Source: Lepisosteus oculatus | Lineage: Eukaryota > Chordata > Actinopteri > Semionotiformes > Lepisosteidae | DNA length: 64,000 nucleotides | Assembly (NCBI RefSeq): GCF_040954835.1 | Contig: NC_090714.1 | Coordinates: 8,792,501 to 8,856,500, forward strand | Direction: 5' to 3' | Shown: positions 1 through 12,501 of the stretch, one piece after another | Numbering within the stretch: the stretch's first letter is position 1 | Layout: each line of letters opens with the position of its first letter | Position numbers and translations under genes: made by a program | Notes under the pieces: generated by a model | The model's input: the letters and a program-made list of their open reading frames with translations, nothing else | What the model was told of the DNA's origin: nothing | The model's database searches: none

Positions 1-240
1 CATTCGTCTTCCAAGCCAGTCCACAATCCGTTCTCTCAATTCTTATTCAGTCCGAGTTCCAAAGGCCATAAAGTACCACAAATCCGCATCATATCCAAAT
101 CACAAACCGTAAACCATTATCCTTTATTTCTTCCGTTAATCCGTTATCCTTCAATCTGTACCAACACCAACCTAATTCCACTATCTCCTCCAAAACGCAT
201 TAACCTACTGTCTCCTGCCCTGGTTCACTGTTTCCAGGGC
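1..240. other. A/C-rich leader with no gene recognised
   Basis: This stretch is rich in A and C on the + strand, with many short ccaa, cca and tcc words. No open frame resembles a known protein. It lies just upstream of a degraded BEL/Pao element and could be its leader or an unrelated older repeat. No LTR boundary could be fixed here. Confidence 0.3.
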
Positions 241-459
241 ATATATATTTTGTTTCCTGTTTTTTGTTTGTTGTTTTTCGGACTAAGCCCTTTCCATTTG
301 CGGGTCAGCTGGTTTCTCTTGGTGGCCATCTTGCTCAGGTCTAAGTCAAGTATATTGAGCAGAACGTTCCTGAAATACCTGTCCTGGATGACCCTTCCCC
401 TTGTTATCTTACATGTGTTACACATCAAGAGAAAGGAAAGACCTGCTGAACCTGTGGAC

Positions 460-3400
460 AATACAGACAAAACAGATGATGATGAAAGGCAGTCATTTAC
501 AAGTGCACTTGTTGGTGCAGACAGAGGATCTTGTGGACACACTGGGGCCGGTGAGAGTGAGTGCATTCTCTCTATAGTTCCCATTCAAGTGAAGACAAAG
601 AAAGGCTGTAAAGTTGTGCAAACCTATGCCTTGCTAGACCCAGGAAGCACAGCAACTTTCTGCAAAGAGGCATTGATGAGGGAGTTGAACATCAGTGGCA
701 AAAGACTACTGCCATATTGTTGCGAACAATGGGCAAGGAAAGATCTGAGAACATACAGGATGTCAGGGCTGGATGTCAGCAGTCTTGTAGATAATGAGTT
801 TATAAGCCTTCCTGATGCATTGTCTCAAAAGGAGATTCCTGTTAGTAGAGAAAACATACCAAGGCAGCAAGACACAGATAAGTTGTCTTACTTGAAACAG
901 GTATATCTGCCAGAAATCTCAGCAGATGTTGGGCTGTTAATCGGAGCAATTGTACCGAGGCAATGGAGCCCTGGCAGATTATTAGCAGCGTCAGAGATGG
1001 TCCCTACGCCGTTAAAACCAAACTAGGATGGATCATTAACGGGCCTCTGAGGGATGATTCGAACACGGTTCAAACACACTTCACAAAAGTGTCGCATGTC
1101 ACTGCAAATCGCAAATCTGTTGTGCAACTGGAGAATTTGTGGAATCAACAGTTCAAGTATCATTTTCCTGAATCTGGAAAGGATGAGCAATGTGAAATTT
1201 CACGGGAAGATCGTCAGTTTATGGCCATGATGTTGCAATCAGCCAAGCTTATAGATGGACATTACAGCATATGCTTACCTTTGAGAAACAGAGACAGCAG
1301 TATGCCAAATAACCACTGTGTTGCTGTGCAACGAGGATTGAACTTGAGGAGACGGTTCAGCAGAAATCCTTCATTCCATACAGATTAGACAGTCTTCATG
1401 GAGGATCTCTTCAACAAGGGCTATGCAGTAAAGGTCCCTATTGATGAGCAGGGTCATACGAATGGTAGGATCTGGTACATACCACACCATGGTGTGTACC
1501 ACCCAGTAAAGCAGAAGATCCGTGTGGTGTTTGACTGTGCAGCATCCTTCCAAGGGATGTCTTTGAATGATCAGCTCCTGGAGGGTCCTGAACAAACCAG
1601 TTCTCTTTTGGGTGTGCTGACCGGGTTCAGAAAGGAATGAGTGGCAGTAATGGCTGATGTGGAAGCCATGTTCCACCAGGATAAAGTGGCTGCAGAAGAC
1701 ACAGACCTGCTCAGATTTCTCTTGTGGCCAAATGGGGACACAAGCCAGGAAATGGAGGAATACAAAATGGTTGTACACCTGTTTGGAGTGACATCATCTC
1801 CCAGTGTGGAAAGCTATGCCCTTAGGAAATGTGCAGAAGATCACAGAGCACAATTCAGGAGCTGTGTTGTGGACACAGTACTGCATAACATTTACGTTGA
1901 AGACTGCCTCAAGTCAGTTAGCAGTGAAGAGGAAGCTAACAGTCGCAAGGTCCTATCTACCATCCTAGGAAGTGAAAGGGCCAAGGAGATCAAGGATCCG
2001 GATTTGGAACATGACTTGCTTCTCATGGAATAGCATATACTTTAATATATTCTATAATATACATAGAATCGGATACACAGAAGGTGGATAAGTTTTTGCA
2101 GAACCAGGTCTGGATCTCAGGACCAAGCTTTCTCAGAAGTTCAGAACAGAACTGGCCTGAAATCCCAGATAATGCTCGAAGGATGGAAACCGAAAAACGC
2201 AGAGGTCTTGTAAAAGGGACTGTAACGGTAAACACTGTGACTGTTAGGAAAAATGATGCAGTTAAGAAATTGATCAATTATTATTCGTGTTGGACAAAGT
2301 TGAAACGTGTGGTGGCGTGGATTCTAAGATTAAGGGACATGCTTCTGAGTCTTAGTAGGTCAAGAAGGAAGTCGGCAGCCATCCCTAATCAGTTGAAGGG
2401 AGAAAACCCACAGAGACAGGTGGAACTAGAAAGAGCAAAGGCCAAACAAAGTCGCCTTTCTGTGGAAGATCTGACAAGATTAGAGCTGGAAATCATCCGC
2501 CACTTTCAAAACAAGACATTCCCTGAGGAAATCTCCACCCTACTCAAGGGACAGTGCATGAAGAGGATTAGTACCATTTACAAGCTCAATCCCTTCCTTC
2601 AGAGTGGAGTTCTAAGAGTATGTGGCGGACTCAGTAGAGTTGCTATGCCAGAAGAATCTAAAAAACCTATTATCCTGTCAAAGGAGCTTCACATTACTAC
2701 TTTGATCCTCCGACACGTACATGAAATGGTTGGGCATGGTGGTGTTAACCATATGCTTTCTAAGCTGTGTGAAAAGTACTGGATACTGGTTGCAAGTTCT
2801 GCAAAAAGAAGGATTCTCTCCAAGTGCGTCATATGTTGGCAGTTGCATGGAACAGCAGGAAAACAGCAAATGGCAGACTACCCTCAGCCAGGGTTTTGCC
2901 AGATGACCCTCCTTTCACCAGAGTAAGTGTGGACTACTTCAGGCCCTTTGAGTTCAAGCACGGTAGGAGCACAATAAAGAGATAAGGGGTAACTTTCACA
3001 TGCTTGGCAATTTGTGCTGTGCATATTGAAGTGGCTTCATCTTTAGGCACTAGCACTTGTATGAATGCCCTGCGCCGATTTATTGCTAGAAGTGGCCAGG
3101 AAAGGGAGTTCTACTCAGATAATGGAACGAATTTCATTGGGGCTGAGCGAGAATTTAGAGAACCCACACAAGAATGGAACAATGCCAAGATCCATGACAC
3201 TCTTCTGCAACATAACATCTCTTGGAAATTCAATCCCCCTACTTGATTGCATCATAGTAGACCTTGGGAGCAATTAATTCGATTTGTAAGGAAAATTCTC
3301 AATTCCACTGTGGACAGTATTGTGCGAAACGGAATCCATAATTAACAGCAGACTGATAACAAAAGTATCCACAGACCCCAATGATTTGGAGGCCTTAACA

Positions 3401-3730
3401 CCAAACCACTTGTTGTTATAGAAGACCAAGCCATTGCTACCTTCTGGATTATTCAGAAGGAAGACCTGTATTTGAGATGAAGATGGAGACAGGTTTAATA
3501 CATTTCAGACCTGTTCTGGCGTTGATGGACGAAGGAGTATCCAACATTGCTTCAAGACACCAAAAATGGTCCCAGCTGAAGCGAAACTTCATTCCTGGGG
3601 ACCTGGTCCTGATGGTGGATGACTCTGCTCCGCGGAATTCCTGGTTAATGGGGAAGATTGTGGAGTGCTTTCCAGATAAAAGGGGACTTGTGAAACAAGT
3701 ACAGATTTAAACAAAGACCAATGTTTTAGA
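460..3730 (+). mobile_element. Degraded BEL/Pao LTR retrotransposon, pol region
   Basis: A chain of broken + strand frames follows BEL/Pao order. There is an aspartic-protease-like segment (LLDPGSTATF near 629) and then the typical GPYAVKTKLGWIINGPL linker near 1000. Reverse transcriptase follows at about 1398-2000, then a zinc-binding H2C2 integrase head at about 2690-2860 and an integrase core with YSDNGTNF near 3112. A C-terminal domain ends near 3708. The frame breaks at 1024-1026, about 1388, 1638-1640 and 2031. The RT catalytic box reads YVED instead of YVDD. The RNase H region is missing between about 2030 and 2080. Several segments change frame. This is an old, inactive copy. Family assignment rests on recalled motif order, not on a database search. 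Confidence 0.75.
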
Positions 3731-3938
3731 TGGACCTATTACCAAAATGTGTCTCCTTCAGGAAGCAGAATAAGAAGGCAGCCATGTGAAAGGATCCGAC
3801 TCTTTTAGACTGACTAAATCAAACTGTGAGAACTTCCTTAAGTTCCTAAGGACATTAATGAGTCCTTTTAATAGCTCCTTTTATTTAGGTTGTAGGTAAT
3901 TGTTCCATTGTAGGTAAAGAACAATTAGAGGCCAGTAA

Positions 3939-4540
3939 TGTAGGAGCCATGTGATGTTTTAATTTGGTTATATTCCTTTAAAAACAATCCTGTAAATATG
4001 TTGATGTTCTATTTGAAAACCACGTTGTTTTGTTTGCGTAAATTGTGCATATGGCTTTAAGACGACCAATCGCCAATGTTCTTTAAGGGAAATTCTAGAA
4101 GGTTTAGTTTTAAAAAACTGTAGGAAATTAGAGCGCAACGGTTCTGATGTGCTTGTGTAGGTGCGGGTTTAGTTTACTTAAGTTTTGTGGAATCGTTTTT
4201 GGTATTGTGGAAAAGTGAACATGTTTAATTTTTAAACCTGGCGAAGTTCATTGTGGAGTCTACACAAGCATAATCAGCCATAAACTCGAATTTCTTACGG
4301 TGGAAGTCGGATGCGTACCGTTTGTATGTGTACCGTGCACATTGCAAATGTTAATACGTGTACAGAAACATACAGTTCCTGTGAATCATGTATGTCTATG
4401 TCTTAATTCTAAAGTGGAATTCTAATATTCCTGCCAGTTACATACAGTATCAAGTTGTCAAGTTGTAATCCTGTCTGTGGCAAGAGAAGTTTGTGTCTTC
4501 AACTTGAACCAAGACAAGAGTGAAAGCTCAGTTTTCCACT
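3939..4540 (+). repeat. Possible 3' LTR of the BEL/Pao element
   Basis: Noncoding sequence directly follows the last pol domain. It starts with a TG at TGTAGGAGCC and is the right size and place for a 3' LTR. No second copy exists in the window to define its ends, since the 5' LTR would lie before position 1 or is lost. The right boundary is a guess. Confidence 0.3.
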
Positions 4541-5960
4541 CGGGCAGCATTTCATGTAGCACAAACTGAAAACGAACATGCAATTTTAATCCAGTACTTA
4601 TTATACTATACATAAATTCTTTATATCGAGAGTGCTACAGTCATTTACGGATATAATCAGATATTTTTCTTAATCACTACCAGGATTAACAAATCTTATG
4701 TCGTTTTCGCGATGTCTATTTTAATCAAGCGCACTCAAACTAAACATTTTTCTGTTTGGGATCGCTGATTTGAACACACGATGAGTCCAAGAACATTTGT
4801 GAAATATTCTGCAGTTTAGCATGAAATGCATCATACAAGTAAGTGTTCACCCTGGAGAGTTCTATTGTTAACGGGTGTTTTAATGTAAAGTTTTTGCTGC
4901 CTTGGCATAGTGAATTTAAGTTCACATGCGCATAGAGACTGTCTTACCTTGGTTGCATGCGACGTCCTGTGTTTTGTAGACACAAAAGATTATTTTTTAA
5001 AAGTTTAAAACAAGTACGTTTGAGATTTAAAACATTTTACAGCTTTGGTTGTAATATGTCTGTTGTAAAAATGTTTGTAGTGCGACATTTAAAGGTGATA
5101 TAAAGGCAATAGCTCTGTTGATTTAAATTTGTTCATAATGCTTAGGTCGTATGTAGTGGGTTGTATCACGTGCCTTTTCTGAGAGATACAATGGGATTCG
5201 ACTTGGTTAGCAATGCTTGTGCGAAAAAACTTACAACTTTCACCTAAAATGATGTGTATATATAATGATACAAATACATTTAGAGCTGAAATACCAAAGT
5301 GAGATCTCGCTTTTGTATGTGTAGTACAGTAAACATTCAGTTTAACGCTGAATAACACTGAACACACACTCAGATAAAGGGGAAATGCATAAATAAATAA
5401 GGTAAAAATAGATACTTAATAGTTTTAAAATTCAGGAATATCGGTTGCTTGAAATGGGTGTCAGTTGTGTTTGGTATGCTTTAGTGCATTTTATACAGTA
5501 TTTACAACAAATGAGTTTGTATATTGTGATAAAAATGACAGGGACAAATTTCATTATGTTCATTGCAATTTTTGTTTAAACAATCAGTTTATATGATTTT
5601 TTGTTCTTAAGTCTTTATATAGTATGTACTTACAGTATATCATTTGGGAGACGTTATCTGTAGTTTAATGGACACCCCTTCAGCCATATTAGTCCTTTTA
5701 ACTGAGGGTTTACTGTAATGGCTTTTGGTGTTCTGTAAAGATGGGGGAATGGGAGTGATTGAGTGATTCATTATTGGCATGTACAGCAAAATAAAAATGA
5801 CTAGTCTCATTTGACATGATAGACTAAAGCTTGTGATTCATTTGTGTATTTTGCTTTTTCTGAAGTTTCTTGTTTCTTCTTAACATTGATACCAAGGAAA
5901 AGGACATTTTAGTTTAGGATTAGCTAGACTACTGATACTGTTTTTCCTCTTCATTTTTTG
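4541..5960. other. KDM8 upstream region, no coding sequence seen
   Basis: AT-rich sequence with no convincing exon. A CATGCGCA word (NRF1-like) and a GACGTC word (CRE-like) lie near 4925-4970 and could belong to the KDM8 promoter, but no first exon could be fixed. The KDM8 start-codon exon is preceded by a pyrimidine-rich tract ending in AG at 5962-5963, so an upstream noncoding exon is likely somewhere here. Confidence 0.3.
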
Positions 5961-5971
5961 AAGAGTACAAA

Positions 5972-8900
5972 ATGGCTTACCTGTGGAGTGAGATAAAGAC
6001 TGCATTACCCCCAAGCAAGGTGGAGTTTGTACAACAGTTCAATGAGAAAATTGACCCCAGTATCATCGCCATGCTACAACAGGCTAAAGAGCTGCTGTAT
6101 GGACAAGCAATGGCATCTCAACTTTTACAGATCAGTCAGATCATCCTGGACTTCTCCTGGGAGAAACTAAACACAGGTACATGGAAAGACGTTGATAAGG
6201 AGTGGAGGCGTGTTTACTCTTATGGCTGCCTCTTCAAAACAGCTGCCTTATGTCAGAGCAAGCCAACTGAAGAAACTGTGCAGGAAGCTATAAAAACATG
6301 TGACATGGGACTGTTGATGGGAGCAGTCATCATGGACAATTTGCTTCAAAAGCTTGTTGGTATCCTGCAGAATAGGGTGAAGAAAAGGAGACTTCACAAT
6401 ACTGACCAAAATGACACCCACTGTTTGAAGGTATGTTAAAGTTTCTCAGTGAAGACTTTATTCACCAAGATCAACTGCCTTCTAACAAATCGTTTTAGAC
6501 TTAAATGGGCATTGTTTTTCCAGGTTTATCGCAACTGCTTTCCCTGAATTGCATGTTAAGGCAGTTAAACTGGTAACACAGAAACATTTTTGTGTGTTAG
6601 AAAATGCTCTGAGCAACAGCGGAGTTGCCAAATGATAACATTTGTACACATTTCGTATTGTTCTAAAATGTCTTCATTTCACTGCAAGATCGTTCCATAT
6701 AGTAAACAGTATTTGTACATTTCCAGTGCTGAACATGTAAGAACATAAGAACATTTTTGCCACTCATTAACACAAAGTACTCTATAATATCAAATTAGAA
6801 TTGGAATAATTAATTAAAAATAAAAAACAGGAAATGATTGAATGCATAAGTATTCACTCCCTTGCTTTGACACACCTAAATTACCTCTGAAGTAACCTCT
6901 GTTCTCCAAGTCACATAATTACTTGGCTGGAGTCCACCTGTGTGCACTTGAGGTGTTCCACATGATTTCAGAATAAGGTACACCTGTGTCTGGGAGCTTC
7001 CCCACTTACTGCATTTCCGAGGAAACACTACACCATGAAGACCAAGGAACATTCCAAGCAGATCTGAGACAAGGTTCTAGAAAAATACCAGTCAGGCCAA
7101 GGATATAAGAAAATTTCCAAGGCATTGAATATACCTCGAAGCACAGTGAAGTCCATCATTAAAAAGGTGAGAAAATATGGAACAACTGTGAATCTGCCCA
7201 GAACTGGCCATTCTCTAAAACTGAATGTCTGGGCAAGAAGAGTAAGGGAGGCCACCAAGAGGACTACAGCACCTCCTTCATGACAGAGATGGGAGAAACT
7301 GTGCATGAGACAACAATAGCATCCACACTTCATAAATCCGGTTTATACGGAAGGGTGGCAAGAAGAAAACCTTTGTTGAAAAAAACTCATATCACATCTC
7401 GGCTGGAGTTTGCCCAAAGGCATGTGAGAGACTCAGCAATTTGGAGGAAGATTCTATGGTCTGATGAGACCAAAATTGAACTTTGTTTGGCGCAAACCTA
7501 ACACAGCACATCACACTGAGAACACCATCTCTACAGTGAAGCATGGTGGTGGCAGCATCATGCTTTGGGGATGCTTCTCTGCGGCAGGGACTAGAAAACG
7601 CATAAAGATAGAAGGAAAAATGGATGGAGCTAAGTTCAGAAAAATCCTGGAGGAAAACGTGCTGCAGTCCGCAAGAGCACAGGGACTTGGAAGACCATTC
7701 ATCTTCCAACAGGACAGTGACCCGAAACATACAGCAAAAGCCACACTGGAGTGGCTTAAAACCAAATAGGTTAATGTCCTAGTGTGGCCCAGTCAAAGCC
7801 CAGACCTCAATCCGATTGAGCATCTGTGGAATGACTTAAAAATTGTTGTTCGAAAATGGTCCCCATCTAATTTGATGGAGCTTGAGCAATTTTGCCAAGA
7901 AGAATGGGCAAAAATTCCAGTGTCAAGATGAGTCTCTTTACCCAAACGGTTCTTACCAAGTATTAATTCTGGGGGGGGTACTTATGCATTAAATTATTTT
8001 CTGTTTTTAATTTTTAATTAATTTAGTAAAATGTCTGGATTTGTTTTTCTGTTTGACATTATAGAGTACTTTTGTTGAGGAGCACAAATTCTCAGTTAAA
8101 TACATCATGTATTTCCATGGTTCCATGCTGAAACATATTAAAATATGAAAATGTCCAAGGGGGGTGAATACTTTTGCAAGGCACTGTAAGTCCTTAATTT
8201 AATTCTACAGTATTAAATTCTCACAATATGCATTTTAGCATATATAGCACAATAGCATACTCCTAACACTATACCTTTAGAATGACAATTCAATTAGTTT
8301 GACCCACATAGATTTGAAGACTCTTGATTCCTCTAACAAAATCCAGAACCCGTATTAATTTTTAATATATATTTAATTTTAAAATATATATATAGCTACA
8401 TCTTTCCAATATCTTCAGAATAGTGTATCTCTTCAGAACAACAACTGGGTCATCCCCTGCCCTAGCAAAGAGTCTCGAATATGGATGCTATAAGTCACTA
8501 ATATCATGGATATCTAGATATGGCAGACTGTTAGAAAGAAGGAGACCGGCTATAAAGGAGCTCAAAGCTTGTGCCTCAATAAACTGTCTGGGAAGCCTGT
8601 TCCAAATGCCTTACAGCTCTTTATGGGAAAAATAGTTTCCTATTCAACATCCAAAATTAATACTTTTTTGTTTTTCAGTTAGGCCACCATCTCCTTGTTT
8701 CATTACTGTATCTAAAGACATTCCCTGGGTTGACCCTATCTCTACTCTTTAGGTTTTTATATATTGGGATCAAATCTCCTCTTGATTGCCTTTAATCTAC
8801 ATTGCTGTGATTTAGTTGCTTTAACCTGTCTGTAAGTGACTCCTGAGACTTAAGAATCATTCTGTGTTAAACCATTTTTGAGTCTTTAGAATTCTGTTTT

Positions 8901-11900
8901 TCATTTATAAATATTCTTCTCATGTTGACTCTGTATCCATCTGTTCCTATCTCACAGTCTGAAACCTAATTTTACATTCTAATTTTTAAGATTGATGCAT
9001 GCACTGTTATAATATTATATGTTATACTTAATTTCCCAATGGTTCAGTCACATCTAATCTCTTTTTTCTTTTCTGATTATTTTAATAGACTTTATCAATG
9101 GAGCATCTTCTATGTGTTGCAGACTCACAAAACATACATATTTTCACAATTGTGTTTTATTACAGAAATTGAAGACAGAATTAATTTCTGTTCCAGAAAT
9201 TAATCCAGCACTGGTGCTTCCTAGGTTACACTGTCCAGCGCTGGAGCGTTTCAGAACAGATTATCTGATCCCACAGAAGCCTGTTATATTAGAAGGCATT
9301 ATAAACCATTGGTCTGCATTCAAGGACCATCAGTGGAGGTAAATATTTTACTTTATTGTTTCACAAATGAAAAACTAGTCTATTTGCTTATATCTTACAG
9401 GTCATCTTAACTGTTTAATGAACTACACAAACAATTTAGATTGAAAAGTTTTTAAGTTATTGCGATGGACTGGTGTCCTGTTCAGGCTGTACCCTGCCTT
9501 GCACATATTGCTTGCCAGGATAGGCTCTGGCTCCCTGTGACTGTGAATTGGATGAAACTTTTAAAATGGATGGAAGTTTTTTAGTTATCTTTTAGTTAAG
9601 TTATATTTAATTTTCTCTTATGTACTGCAGTCATTAAAAAAATGCAACATTTTCTTCTAGAAATGAAGATGTAGCCTTTTGATACAGTATTAACAAAGGG
9701 AGAAAGGATAGCTTGAGCTGAAATGGGACAAGCATTCTTAGTTTCAGTGACTATATTTCTGAGGAGTAAACATGTAAGCATCCTCTCTTTAGCAGACACA
9801 AAATGCTTAACATTTACCCTGCCAGCAAACTGACATTCCTGGACAGACAGATAAAACCTGAATGATCTCCAAGTATGCTACCAGAAAGGAGTAGGTTTTA
9901 TGACTTGTGCTTAAATACTTTTGCAATGAATGTCTGTTAATTATTTTGCTCTTTAACACTTTCTGCCAGTCTTGGATACCTGAGGCAGGTAGCTGGGTGC
10001 CGGACTGTGCCAGTTGAAATTGGATCTAGATACACCGATGATGAATGGTCACAGATTCTGCTCACAGTCAATGAATTCATAGACAACTACATTCTCCAAC
10101 CGGTAGGTCTACGAATTGATATCAGGGTCTCTTTAGCGCTGGTTAGAACTATGAGGTATAACCTACAGTGTCTTTAACAGGAAAGAGGGAATGGTATAGG
10201 ATACCTAGCCCAGCACCAGCTTTTTGATCAGGTGAGAACACGCTTGCACCATACAGCTACTGTCATTCTATTTTAAACAAAAAGTCTGACTGCAATCTTG
10301 TAACAGACTCCGTCTATAAATTAAAAAACTTCTATCTCAAGAGAGAATGTGAGAAATGTAGCTCTTGATTAGAAAGGAAATTGGATCTGTATCTCTGAAT
10401 CTGTCTTTCATAGGTTTTTAGCTCACTCATCATATTATGTTTGTAAGTTGTCTTCAGGAGTTATATTGCAGATTCTTGGACTTAGGATGAACTCAGATTC
10501 ACTAATTCCTTTTCCATCTTGGCCCTGGTGGGTGGAGATTCTGTTGTTTTTCAGATCAGTTCCTAAATCAGCTCATTAATGGCTTACAGAGATATAAGAA
10601 CAATATAAATATAAAAATGCAGCACACAGATACCTAGAAAACCTGCAGACAAACTGACCCTCCAGATCCAGGACTGGGAATTGTTGTAATTAGTTTAAGG
10701 GGTTCTTTAATGCAACATTGAGAGACATTTTAAGACTGAGAAATGCAGTGTCATTGCTGCTTTATTTCCTTGAAATAATAATTGCCATAACAGTATGTCT
10801 TTAGGTAGTCAAGGCTTCAATTTTTCTTTTGTCTAGAGAAGGCTTTCATAAAATAATGGTAAGATTCAGCTATAATGACAAAATATATCCACTTGATTCT
10901 GAAAGAAAATAAGAGTTCTGCAGCATAAACATGTGCATGGAATTATTCTTATGATGTTTCAAATACGCTTTATTTTTTTAATTTAAAACTGACAGATTGA
11001 AAATGTTGTGCCTACCTGTGTGATTTATTTTTAAGGTCCCTGAACTTAAGCAGGACATCAGTATCCCTGACTACTGTTGCCTTGGTGAGGGAGACGAAGA
11101 TGACATCACTATAAATGCCTGGATTGGGCCTGTGGGTACTGTCTCTCCATTACACCAGGATCCGCTGCAGAACTTCCTGGCCCAGGTTATTGTGACAAAA
11201 TACCAAGAATACGTTGAATAAATCTGCACTATGGTTTGCTCTCAGATCAGATATATTCATTTTTCATTATATTTCATTTTTCTATATAACAGGTGGTTGG
11301 AAGAAAATACATTCGTTTGTACTCCCCAGAAGACACTGACAAAGTGTATCCTCACCAGTCTGGGCTGTTACACAACACAAGCCAGGTACAAGCCTTTTAC
11401 TGCATTTTTCCATTCTCCTCTCCTGGGCAGCAAAGGCAGAATTTTGTGGGCTGTTGCCACAATGATACCTATGCCTGTAAACTAGTCCACACTTAGAAAT
11501 TAGTCACTCATGATCAACATTTACTGTCCCCCCATTCACCCGAGTGGGTTTTAAGGAATAATGTGAAAGACACTACTACTCATGTTTGCTACCTTAGTGT
11601 AGCTTTACCACCCTAAGAAATATACAGCGTTTAATTAGAGCAGATCAGTACAGGCAGCTGTACAATTTAAAAAATTACAAATGATTGTGTCTTCATTATA
11701 AAATTGCTGGTGAAATATGGGACCTTGTTGGTCTCTGAATTAAACATGAGAAGGCAGCAAGCATTATTACAGTTCAGTGTTCAAGTGTCCTGGATGAAAG
11801 GAATCTTGGGGCCGAGCGCTACTATATTTCATAATCAAGAGAGAGGGAGCAGGCAGGAGTAGTGTCCAGGGAATTGTGGTCAGTGCTGTGAAACATGGTC

Positions 11901-12501
11901 TGCTGTAGAGACTCGTCTCATTTTGGTAGCAAAGGAGGAGAAAACTTTTAACTTATACGAGTATGAATGTGCAGCACTTCTGTATGGTTCTGATTCCTTT
12001 GTGCTGGGTCACATTCTCACGGACAGCAACAGGGCAGAAGGTGCTACATCACCAGTATCCACCAGAGAGCGATATGTGTACAGGGTTAAAATTGCAAGAA
12101 CACTTGCTGCTGCCGCAGCACCATCTGGTGTGCACTGCTGTTGCCCATGTAATGTTCTCTATTGCCCCAGTTATATGTGGTACCAGCACAACAATACAGG
12201 GAAAACAAAACTGTAATTTCAATACTCAAGGTGTTTAAATGATTTTGTACAAGATTTAATCCGTTTATGTTTATTATTCTAGAGGGGAGACCATTTCTAG
12301 TGAATAACAAACCACAAAAATCCTTTTTTTTCTCAGGTGGAAGTGGAGAATCCAGACCTGGAACACTTCCCAAATTTTGCCAAGGCTCCTTTTCAAGAGT
12401 GTGTTCTGCACCCTGGGGAAGTTCTTTTCATCCCAGCAAAGTACTGGCATTATGTGAGATCTCTTGATGTCAGCTTCTCTGTCAGTTTTTGGTGGTCCTA
12501 A
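5972..12501 (+). CDS. kdm8: KDM8 / JMJD5, JmjC 2-oxoglutarate oxygenase
   Basis: Coding exons are 5972-6430, 9166-9338, 9970-10102, 10181-10231, 11036-11185, 11293-11385 and 12337-12501, giving 407 aa; human is 416. The N-terminal helical part carries the family signature [12 protein letters not shown] in the variant [12 protein letters not shown]. The C-terminal JmjC barrel holds the Fe(II) triad His312, Asp314 (SPLHQDP) and His391 (KYWHYV), plus Lys327 for 2-oxoglutarate. The chain ends in the family's SFWWS. Known family role: Fe(II)/2OG-dependent protein hydroxylase (arginyl C3 hydroxylation has been reported for mammalian JMJD5), nuclear and cytosolic, needed for cell proliferation. All phases agree. 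The 11185 donor (GTTATT) is weak. Intron 1 contains a dead Tc1 element and LINE debris. The gene is convergent with NSMCE1. Confidence 0.95.
6735..6760 (-). repeat. LINE tail octamer remnant
   Basis: The sequence has two copies of an octamer reading taagaaca on the + strand, the reverse of the ATGTTCTT tail seen at 29340-29362. It looks like a 5'-truncated CR1/L2-type LINE tail lying against the Tc1 remnant. Confidence 0.4.
6772..8186 (+). mobile_element. Inactive Tc1-like transposon in KDM8 intron 1
   Basis: Inverted repeats pair about 6772-6860 with about 7968-8090 (shared words AAGTACTCTATAAT and AATGCATAAGTA). The right end finishes in a Tc1-type GGCACTG at 8186, followed by TA. The outer ~95 bp of the right repeat has no partner on the left, so the left end is lost. 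Transposase remnants run from about 7034 to 7930: an N-terminal paired-like domain, WSDET near 7459, QQDSDPKHT near 7710 and NPIEHLW near 7812. In-frame stops and frameshifts break the gene many times. It differs clearly from the intact element at 19 kb. Confidence 0.85.
8430..8850 (-). repeat. LINE-like dispersed repeat fragment
   Basis: Read on the minus strand, this matches the widespread fish repeat that encodes the end of a LINE reverse transcriptase, with the run of words for a 'GNxWNxLP' type tail (GGAACAGGCTTCCCAGACAG). It is decayed, with no usable frame, and sits in KDM8 intron 1. Assigned from memory of the family. Confidence 0.45.
9461..9576 (+). repeat. 3' half of a tRNA-derived fish SINE
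   Basis: The words GATGGACTGGTGTCCTG, GGATAGGCTCTGGCTCCC and the ending ATGGATGGA are the familiar 3' half of a widespread fish SINE. The 5' tRNA head is absent. It lies in KDM8 intron 2. A shorter scrap of the same tail is at about 58838-58890. Confidence 0.6.
11923..12216 (+). other. Unrecognised 97-codon open frame in KDM8 intron
   Basis: An open frame of 97 codons in KDM8's last intron, from ATG to TAA. It has an alanine run and a cysteine cluster (HCCCPC). No family was recognised. The intron position, lack of splice context and overlapping open frames argue for chance or repeat-derived sequence, not a gene. Confidence 0.15.

Noticed and set aside
225-584. Minus strand 119-codon frame
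   Set aside because: It lies opposite the BEL/Pao frame and its composition suggests an antisense shadow.
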